Part shown: one piece after another, positions 58,028 to 64,000 of the stretch
How positions within the stretch are numbered: the first letter of the stretch is position 1
Layout of the letters: each line of letters starts with the position of its first letter
Origin: Pseudomonas japonica
GTDB lineage: Bacteria > Pseudomonadota > Gammaproteobacteria > Pseudomonadales > Pseudomonadaceae
Direction of reading: 5' to 3'
DNA: 64,000 nt
Assembly: GCF_013522925.1 (NCBI RefSeq)
Contig: NZ_JAAMQU010000001.1
Span: 248,001-312,000 of the forward strand
Position numbers and translations under genes: made by a program
The notes under the pieces: generated by a model
What the model was told of the DNA's origin: nothing
Databases searched by the model: none
What the model saw: the letters and a program-made list of their open reading frames with translations, nothing else

Positions 58028-59226
58028 GGCGTGCGCCCCTGCTCGCCCTCAGCTCCGCTTACCGGCTGATGCCGCCGCGCCATATAGGCTTGGAGCGCGG
58101 CCAGGCTATTGGCCAGGTCTGGGGTGGCGACAGTGATGCGGCTACCCGTCAACGCCTCGATCCGCTCCAGCAGCATACGGCTTTGCGTATTGTCCTGGTT
58201 GAAGTTAGTGGCCAGCACCTCCTTTGCCTGCCCAAGGGCTTGGGTATACACCGCTTGCTCACCATTGAGGGCGGCCCATTGGGCCTGTTCCAGCGCAAGG
58301 CTCAACGCCAGCCGTACCTGGCTCAGGCTTTGGCCTGCCAGCAGCGGGCGCACATTGGCGTCCGGGTTCAGGTCGATCCGGAAGAAGCTGGATATCCGCG
58401 CCCACCACAGGCGCCAGTGCAACGTGCTGTCGTCTCCCGAAGCGCTGACGGCTTCACGGTCGGCCTCGAACTGGGGCGCCAGCGCGGACAGCTGCGCTGC
58501 TTGTTCGCGTAGCGCGCCCAATTGCAGGAACAACCCGGTGCGGTCCGGCTGCTCGGTGGCTTGCAGCGCCGCCAGGCTTCGCGCCAATTGCTCACGCGCG
58601 GCGAAGGCATTGGGATCGTCCTGCTCGCGCAGGATGTCGTCGGCGCCCTGTACCAGCGCCCGCGCACTGTTCACGTCCTGCAAGGCAGACAACCGCAAGC
58701 TGGCCAGTCGCACCAGATGCTCGGCTTCAGCCAGTCGCCAATCTTGTCGGCTGGCGCCCAGTACGGTTTCCAGGCGCTGGCCCAGGCGCTGCTGATCGCT
58801 TTGCACCTGGGCAAGCAACCGGCGGCGCTCCTCCAGCTCATCCGCCGCAGGCAGCCGCGACAGGCGCTCGTCCAGGCTGCGGGCCTGCTCGGTCAGGGTA
58901 CGGCTGTTGGCGGCCAGGCTGTCTACTTGAGCGGACTGTTGACGCTGGCCGGCATCCAGGTGGCGCAACTGCCAGACAGCCCAGCCTCCTACCCCTACGC
59001 CTGCGGCAGCGATCAACAACGCCAACACGGCCAAGCCACGGCCCGCCCGATCACCACGCTGTCGGCTGGCCGGCAGCGGGCCGGCCCCAGCAGGTTTGCT
59101 TGCAGGCTGCCGAGCCGGATCAGGCGTGGGCTTGGTTGCCGGGCCTGCTGCCGAGCTGGGCACCGGGCCCGCTGCTGGCTTGGGCGTAGGATCCAGGGGG
59201 TCTTGGGGCGGGGCTGTTTCGCTCAC
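58024..59226 (-). CDS. hemX: HemX-type membrane protein
   Basis: 400 residues. The first 60 residues are a Pro/Ala/Lys-rich disordered stretch, then one membrane helix (about 63-85, LAVLALLIAAAGVGVGGWAV) and a periplasmic coiled coil with DVNSARALVQGADDILREQ. Often annotated uroporphyrinogen-III C-methyltransferase, but no methyltransferase motif is visible. It lies between hemD (27 bases) and hemY (4-base overlap). Confidence 0.92.
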   Translation of the reverse strand: MSETAPPQDPLDPTPKPAAGPVPSSAAGPATKPTPDPARQPASKPAGAGPLPASRQRGDRAGRGLAVLALLIAAAGVGVGGWAVWQLRHLDAGQRQQSAQVDSLAANSRTLTEQARSLDERLSRLPAADELEERRRLLAQVQSDQQRLGQRLETVLGASRQDWRLAEAEHLVRLASLRLSALQDVNSARALVQGADDILREQDDPNAFAAREQLARSLAALQATEQPDRTGLFLQLGALREQAAQLSALAPQFEADREAVSASGDDSTLHWRLWWARISSFFRIDLNPDANVRPLLAGQSLSQVRLALSLALEQAQWAALNGEQAVYTQALGQAKEVLATNFNQDNTQSRMLLERIEALTGSRITVATPDLANSLAALQAYMARRHQPVSGAEGEQGRTP

Positions 59227-59253
59227 GTATCCTTCCTTTGTGGGGGGCGCGGT

Positions 59254-60003
59254 TCACGGGCTTCGTGTGGCCAGCGCGGCGATCAAGGCCGCATTGCTCG
59301 CACCATGGCAATTCACAGGGCAGTGGCTGCCAAGCGCTTGAGCGAGGCTAGCCACTCGGGCGCTTGGCACGAACAGCGGCAGTGCCGCCAATACCGGCCA
59401 CGCCGCACCGGCAAGCCGATGCAAATGCTCCAGCCCTTGACCACTGCTGACCACCACGCCATTCAAGCGTTCCGCTTGCAACCGTTCGGCTACAGCGTTG
59501 GCAGGATAATCAGGAACGCCGCGACGGTACAGTTCAAGATATTCGACCTCCACGCCTTGCTCGATCAAACGCTCGGCCAACCATTCGCGGCCACCCTCGC
59601 CCCGTATGATCAATGCCCTGTTACCACCTGCCTTGAGCGCCAAAATCAACTCGGGCAACTGCCACAGCGCTTCGCTGTCATCGCCCTGGGTAGGAAAACT
59701 CGCATTTATGCCGCCCAGCCGTAGCACCTCCGCAGTGGCGGCGCCAACGGCGAACCAGCGCGGTAAGGCGGCGGCCGGGTCTGGCGACAGCCAGCTGAGC
59801 GAGAGGTGTGCGGCAGGCTTGCTGACGACGATGACCGCAGCGAATCGCTGCAGCCACCCCGGTGCCGGCCTATCGCCGAGCGCCAATGGCTTAATCACCA
59901 GCATAGGTAGTGCGCTGCCGTAATGGCCGCCCGCAGCGAGCATCCGGGCGAGTAGGCGAGACTCCTCCGCCGGGCGTGTCAACAGTAGCCGCCAGCGGCT
60001 CAA
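59254..60003 (-). CDS. hemD: Uroporphyrinogen-III synthase
   Basis: 249 residues. It closes hydroxymethylbilane to uroporphyrinogen III. The family is poorly conserved, but [19 protein letters not shown] at the start, [14 protein letters not shown] and [14 protein letters not shown] are typical of the two-domain fold. The start overlaps the hemC stop (ATGA at 60000-60003). Confidence 0.93.
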   Translation of the reverse strand: MSRWRLLLTRPAEESRLLARMLAAGGHYGSALPMLVIKPLALGDRPAPGWLQRFAAVIVVSKPAAHLSLSWLSPDPAAALPRWFAVGAATAEVLRLGGINASFPTQGDDSEALWQLPELILALKAGGNRALIIRGEGGREWLAERLIEQGVEVEYLELYRRGVPDYPANAVAERLQAERLNGVVVSSGQGLEHLHRLAGAAWPVLAALPLFVPSARVASLAQALGSHCPVNCHGASNAALIAALATRSP

Positions 60004-60941
60004 TCCGGCCTGCCGTCAGCGTAGACTTCATCCAGGATGGCTGCGGCGCCCTGTGCCAGTAGGTCTTCGGCAACCTGCCGGCCGAGCGCTTCGGCCCCGG
60101 CGTGATTGGCGCGGGCCTCGGCGTGCAGCAACTGGCTCCCGTCGGGGCGCCCCACCAGCCCTCGCAGCCACAGCTGCTCGCCCTCCAGCACCGCATACGC
60201 GGCAATCGGAACCTGACACCCACCGTTCAAATGGCGGTTCATGGCGCGCTCTGCAGTGACCCGCGCAGCAGACGGCCCATGATGTAGAGGCGTCAACAGG
60301 GCGTGCAGTTCGGTATCGGCCGTACGGCATTCGATGCCGATTGCACCCTGCCCGCCCGCTGGCAGGCTGTCTTGGGTGGTGAGGTTATCGCGGATACGGT
60401 CCTCGAAACCCAGGCGGATCAACCCGGCGGCCGCGAGAATGATCGCGTCATACTCCCCGGCATCGAGCTTGGCCAGGCGCGTGTTGACGTTGCCGCGAAG
60501 AAAGCGGATTTGCAGGTCTGGCCGGCGCGCCAGCAGCTGCGCCTGACGGCGCAGACTGGAGGTGCCTACCACACTGCCCTTGGGCAAGGCGGCAAGGTTG
60601 GCGAAGGTATTGGAAACGAAGGCGTCGCGCGGGTCCTCACGCTCGCAGATGCAGTACAGGCCGAGCCCCTCGGGGAAATCCATCGGTACATCCTTCATAG
60701 AATGCACCGCGATGTCGGCCTCGCCTTCGAGCAGGGCCGTTTCAAGCTCTTTGACGAACAGGCCTTTGCCGCCGATTTTGGCCAGCGGCGAATCAAGCAG
60801 TTTATCGCCCCGGCTAACCATGGGGACCAGGCTGACCTGCAACCCGGGATGGGCCTGTTCCAGGCAGGCCTTGACTGTGTTGGCCTGCCACAAGGCCAAG
60901 GCGCTTTTGCGGGTGGCAATACGAACCGTGCGAGCGTACAT
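60000..60941 (-). CDS. hemC: Porphobilinogen deaminase (hydroxymethylbilane synthase)
   Basis: 313 residues. It polymerises four porphobilinogens. [16 protein letters not shown] at the start, active-site Asp region [13 protein letters not shown], and the dipyrromethane-cofactor Cys in [13 protein letters not shown] are intact. First gene of hemC-hemD-hemX-hemY and about 105 bases downstream of algR. Confidence 0.97.
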   Translation of the reverse strand: MYARTVRIATRKSALALWQANTVKACLEQAHPGLQVSLVPMVSRGDKLLDSPLAKIGGKGLFVKELETALLEGEADIAVHSMKDVPMDFPEGLGLYCICEREDPRDAFVSNTFANLAALPKGSVVGTSSLRRQAQLLARRPDLQIRFLRGNVNTRLAKLDAGEYDAIILAAAGLIRLGFEDRIRDNLTTQDSLPAGGQGAIGIECRTADTELHALLTPLHHGPSAARVTAERAMNRHLNGGCQVPIAAYAVLEGEQLWLRGLVGRPDGSQLLHAEARANHAGAEALGRQVAEDLLAQGAAAILDEVYADGRPD

Positions 60942-61046
60942 GGGAAATACCGAAGCCTAAATGCGCCGATAATAACAGCTCGCCAATCCCTGGCGGGCCA
61001 CGGCGCGGCTATCAGCCCGATAGGCCTGCCAGGAACCTTGGGTCAA

Positions 61047-61805
61047 TCAGAGCTGCTGCATCATCTTGCGTACGCCCGCCACATGGCGTCGGCTGACCAC
61101 CAGCGCGTCTCCATTCAAACCCTTCAGATACAGCTGGAAATGCCCCAACGGGGTGCGCTGGAGGCGTTCGATACGCTCGCGCGCCACCAATGCGTTTCGG
61201 TGGATGCGTACGAACCGATCACCGAACTCGTCCTCGAGCGCCTTCAGGGGCTCGTCCAGCAACACTTCGCCGTTGTCATGGCGCAAGGTGACGTATTTAT
61301 GGTCTGCGATGAAATAGATAACCTGGTCCAGAGGAATCAGCTCGATCCCTTTTCGCGTGCGGGCGCTGATATGGGTGCGGGGCCCGCTGCCGTTGCCACT
61401 ACCGCTGCTGGCGGCCGGGCGAGTAAGCGCGGCCAGGGTCGCGCGGTTCGGACGCTCCGCGCGCTTGAGCGCATCGGACAATTTATCCGAACTCACCGGC
61501 TTCATCAGGTACCGCACTTCGTTGTTCTCGAAGGCGTTGACGGCGAATTCGCCCTGGCCGGTGCAAAAGACCACGGCAGGTGGCGCATCGCGTTCGCACA
61601 GCCTGGCGGCCACCTGCAGGCCGTCCAGGCCGGGCATGCGGACGTCCAGCAATACAACATCAGGCTTGAGGCTATCAATCAGCGTAAGGGCCTCGTCGCC
61701 GCTGCCGGCACCGGGTTCCAGGACGCTGTACCCTTCGAGGTCGCTGACCATACGGCTCAGTTTCTCGCGGGCCATGGGTTCGTCATCAACGATCAGGACA
61801 TTCAT
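61047..61805 (-). CDS. algR: LytTR response regulator AlgR
   Basis: 252 residues. Receiver domain with acidic pocket DDE at 7-9 and phospho-acceptor Asp54 (VVLLDVRMPGLDG); a Ser/Gly-rich linker (ASSGSGNGSG); LytTR DNA-binding domain from about residue 150 (IELIPLDQVIYFIADHKYV, RFVRIHRNALV). In P. aeruginosa AlgR with AlgZ controls alginate, type IV pili and other traits. The ATG overlaps the TGA of a decayed algZ remnant (ATGA at 61802-61805), so AlgR appears to have lost its usual kinase here. Confidence 0.94.
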   Translation of the reverse strand: MNVLIVDDEPMAREKLSRMVSDLEGYSVLEPGAGSGDEALTLIDSLKPDVVLLDVRMPGLDGLQVAARLCERDAPPAVVFCTGQGEFAVNAFENNEVRYLMKPVSSDKLSDALKRAERPNRATLAALTRPAASSGSGNGSGPRTHISARTRKGIELIPLDQVIYFIADHKYVTLRHDNGEVLLDEPLKALEDEFGDRFVRIHRNALVARERIERLQRTPLGHFQLYLKGLNGDALVVSRRHVAGVRKMMQQL

Positions 61806-62020
61806 AGAGTGCCGGATTCCTGCGTAAGTCTCGCGGATAGAAAGCGTAGACAGGTGAACTGACGGCCGTGGCGGCGTTCCACGCTGAGACTGGCGACGGA
61901 GTGGAAAAGTGCCCGAAGCCGCTGCGATCTCTCGCTTCGGCTATTCCATGCCCGTTGGGAGCACGCTTTTGCAGGGGTTGCCGCACAGTGATTGAGGCGC
62001 AACTGAACTCTCCCTTGGTC
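61802..62020 (-). pseudogene. algZ: Remnant of algZ (fimS) kinase, C-terminal part only
   Basis: On the minus strand one frame ends RLRALFHSVASLSVERRHG, then a phenylalanine-rich strand and RLTQESGTL before a TGA that overlaps the algR start. Just before it, a second frame reads VRQPLQKRAPNGHGIA, like the glycine-rich G-box of a histidine-kinase ATPase, and farther up the first frame reads VQLRLNH like the N-box. So a LytS/AlgZ-type ATPase domain is present in pieces, broken by frameshifts. About 70 codons remain; the gene in relatives is about 350. The rest of the 470-base gap to argH has no kinase sequence. Confidence 0.7.
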
Positions 62021-62275
62021 GCCCGCCGCCGCCCCCCTCCGGGGCTCGCTTCTGTACTCATGGCATTCCCGGCCGATGCCGCCCTGGCCGATGCATGAGG
62101 TTGCGGCTTCCTTCTCAACTGTAGACGTTCGCGGACGGGATATTGCTCAATCGGCTTATATCGTTTTACGCGCTGTACGTACCGGGCCGCGCGAAGGCTG
62201 AGCCAGGCCGCAGCCGCTCGGGGGCAACCCTGCTATGATGCGGCATTTCCCGTTCGAACCTCCAACGAGCCAGTC
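62021..62275. promoter_or_regulatory. Leader of argH with extended -10
   Basis: TGCTATGAT at 62231-62239 is an extended -10 (TGnTATGAT) 36 bases before the argH ATG; no good -35 is needed or seen. The rest is GC-rich and without a gene; a short minus-strand frame opening MSTEASPGGG at 62058 may be the old algZ start joined to its end by a deletion, which is speculative. Confidence 0.5.
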
Positions 62276-63670
62276 ATGAGCACCGACAAGACCAACCAGT
62301 CCTGGGGCGGCCGCTTCAGCGAACCCGTCGACGCCTTCGTCGCCCGCTTCACCGCTTCGGTCACCTTTGACCGCCGCCTCTACCGCCACGACATCATGGG
62401 CTCGATCGCCCACGCAACGATGCTGGCCAAGGTGGGCGTGCTCACCGACAGCGAGCGTGACGCTATCATCGAGGGCCTGAACAGCATCCAGGCGGAGATC
62501 GAGGCCGGTACCTTCGACTGGCGCGTCGATCTCGAAGACGTACATATGAACATCGAGGCGCGGCTCACTGACCGTATCGGCGTTACCGGCAAGAAGCTCC
62601 ACACCGGGCGCAGCCGCAACGATCAGGTAGCCACAGATATTCGCCTGTGGCTGCGCGACGAAATCGACGCCATCCTGGGCGAGATCACCCGCCTGCAAAA
62701 AGGCTTGCTGGAAGTGGCCGAGCGCGAAGCCGGGACCATCATGCCGGGCTTCACCCACCTGCAAACGGCTCAGCCGGTCACCTTCGGGCACCACTTGCTG
62801 GCCTGGTTCGAGATGCTCAGCCGCGACTACGAGCGCCTGGTGGATTGCCGCAAGCGCACCAACCGCATGCCGCTGGGCAGCGCTGCGCTCGCTGGCACCA
62901 CCTACCCGATCGACCGCGAAGTAACGTGCGAACTGCTGGGGTTCGAAGCCGTGGGCGGGAACTCCCTCGATGGCGTTTCGGACCGTGACTTCGCCATTGA
63001 ATTCTGCGCTGCCGCCAGCCTGGCGATGATGCACCTGTCACGGTTCTCCGAAGAGCTGGTGCTGTGGACCAGCGCGCAGTTCCAGTTCATCGACTTGCCG
63101 GACCGCTTCTGCACCGGCAGTTCGATCATGCCTCAGAAGAAAAACCCGGACGTTCCGGAGCTGGTGCGCGGCAAGAGCGGCCGCGTGTTCGGCGCCCTCA
63201 TGGGCTTGCTGACCTTGATGAAAGGCCAACCGCTGGCCTACAACAAGGACAACCAGGAGGACAAGGAACCGCTGTTCGACGCCGCTGACACCCTGCGCGA
63301 TTCCCTGCGTGCGTTTGCCGACATGATCCCGGCCATCAAGCCGCGCCATGAGGTGATGCGCGAGGCGGCCCTGCGCGGGTTCTCCACCGCAACCGACCTG
63401 GCCGACTACCTGGTGCGCCGCGGCCTGCCTTTCCGCGATTGCCACGAGATCGTAGGCCATGCCGTGAAGTATGGCGTGGACACCGGCAAGGACCTGGCTG
63501 AAATGAGCCTTGAGGAACTGCGCCAGTTCAGCACCCATATCGAAGGCGATGTATTCGAAGTGCTGACCCTGGAAGGCTCGGTCAACGCACGTGACCATAT
63601 TGGCGGCACCGCCCCGGCTCAGGTTCGCGCCGCGGTGATCCGTGGGCAATCATTGCTGGCACAACGCTGA
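62276..63670 (+). CDS. argH: Argininosuccinate lyase
   Basis: 464 residues. It splits argininosuccinate to arginine and fumarate, the last step of arginine synthesis. Fumarase/aspartase family motifs: [39 protein letters not shown] (His), and the signature loop [20 protein letters not shown] with the catalytic Ser. Full length. Divergent from the algR/algZ remnant. Confidence 0.97.
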   Translation: MSTDKTNQSWGGRFSEPVDAFVARFTASVTFDRRLYRHDIMGSIAHATMLAKVGVLTDSERDAIIEGLNSIQAEIEAGTFDWRVDLEDVHMNIEARLTDRIGVTGKKLHTGRSRNDQVATDIRLWLRDEIDAILGEITRLQKGLLEVAEREAGTIMPGFTHLQTAQPVTFGHHLLAWFEMLSRDYERLVDCRKRTNRMPLGSAALAGTTYPIDREVTCELLGFEAVGGNSLDGVSDRDFAIEFCAAASLAMMHLSRFSEELVLWTSAQFQFIDLPDRFCTGSSIMPQKKNPDVPELVRGKSGRVFGALMGLLTLMKGQPLAYNKDNQEDKEPLFDAADTLRDSLRAFADMIPAIKPRHEVMREAALRGFSTATDLADYLVRRGLPFRDCHEIVGHAVKYGVDTGKDLAEMSLEELRQFSTHIEGDVFEVLTLEGSVNARDHIGGTAPAQVRAAVIRGQSLLAQR

Positions 63671-63679
63671 GGTACAGGC

Positions 63680-63952
63680 ATGAACGACGATCTGGACGAC
63701 GAAAGCTTCGCAGAGGTAACCCTTACCGAAGCGATCCGCAACCAGTTGGAAAGCGGAGAGCCGCCAGCGGCGCAGGCGACTTTTAACAAACTCAAGCTGG
63801 TGGGATACGAAGAAGCCGATATTCTGAACCTCATGGCCCACGTGCTGGCGATCGAGATCGACAACATGCTGAAGGCCGACCGCCCCTTCGACGGGGAATG
63901 GTACGAGGCTGCGCTGCGTGCGTTGCCCGAGCTGCCAGAAGAGGGCGCCTGA
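63680..63952 (+). CDS. Conserved hypothetical protein, 90 residues
   Basis: 90 residues, acidic (many Asp/Glu), predicted helical: LTEAIRNQLESGEPPAAQAT, YEEADILNLMAHVLAIEID. It begins 9 bases after the argH stop with GAGGTACAGGC upstream, so it is probably cotranscribed with argH. No family that I recognise. The last 48 bases of the window show no further gene start that I can support. Confidence 0.75.
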   Translation: MNDDLDDESFAEVTLTEAIRNQLESGEPPAAQATFNKLKLVGYEEADILNLMAHVLAIEIDNMLKADRPFDGEWYEAALRALPELPEEGA

Positions 63953-64000
63953 ACACCACCGTCGAAGAGGCCAACGGGCGTGGCCGGGCCGGCCATGCCC

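Noticed and set aside
58024..59226. HemX as an active uroporphyrinogen-III methyltransferase
   Set aside because: No SAM-binding or tetrapyrrole methylase motif is visible; only a membrane anchor and coiled coil, so the enzymatic name was not used.
63953..64000. Start of another gene at the right edge
   Set aside because: Only 48 bases remain and no start with a ribosome-binding site can be supported.

Overview
The window reads as chromosomal DNA of a Pseudomonas, most likely of the P. putida / P. fluorescens side of the genus. It is GC-rich and densely packed. From memory, its gene order follows the P. aeruginosa PAO1 block that runs from pckA through hslO, hslR, rimK, amgS/amgR, tex, gshA, argA, argE, the glycine-cleavage genes, ubiH, pepP, zapA, 6S RNA, fau, ubiD, rho, trxA, ppx/ppk, algP, algQ, dsbH and hemYXDC to algR and argH. 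No tRNA, rRNA, CRISPR array, insertion sequence or prophage was found.

Layout. Bases 1-8.2 kb hold the end of a glycine-zipper protein, a Cys-rich membrane protein, pckA, the redox chaperone Hsp33, a PAP2 phosphatase, Hsp15, the rimB-rimK ribosome-modification pair and an EnvZ-type kinase. From 8.3 to 20.2 kb are its OmpR-type partner, tex, a thioesterase, gshA, argA, argE, a CYTH-CHAD phosphatase, an orphan GspE-like ATPase and a DUF2388 protein. From 20.2 to 28.6 kb are gcvH and gcvT (without gcvP), the ubiI-like/ubiH/pepP/ygfB operon, a coiled-coil protein with zapA, 6S RNA, fau, a 46-residue membrane protein and an EVE protein.

From 28.6 to 32.5 kb lies an AT-richer accessory island. It encodes an S-type pyocin-like bacteriocin split by one in-frame TAA, its overlapping immunity gene, a terminator, a short leftover of a second toxin C-terminus, and a second, paralogous immunity gene. 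From 32.5 to 41.9 kb are an M20 peptidase, a GGDEF-EAL protein, a FliL-like protein, a quinone oxidoreductase, ChaC, a 2Fe-2S flavin reductase next to ubiD, and rho. From 41.9 to 49.5 kb are trxA, a polar amino-acid ABC transporter, and ppx convergent with ppk1, which has a good Pho box. From 49.5 to 64 kb are DedA, ElbB, a LysE exporter, an ABC-F ATPase, AlgP, an FKBP isomerase, AlgQ, DsbH, hemC-hemD-hemX-hemY, algR, a decayed algZ remnant, argH and a short hypothetical gene.

Most of the window is conserved housekeeping DNA: arginine and glutathione synthesis, ubiquinone, heme, polyphosphate, ribosome modification and stress functions. The points most worth following up are the bacteriocin island (nonsense-split toxin, orphan toxin tail with its own immunity gene), the decay of the AlgZ kinase while AlgR keeps its phospho-acceptor Asp54, a DsbH lacking one active-site Cys, the missing gcvP, and the ppk1 Pho box.
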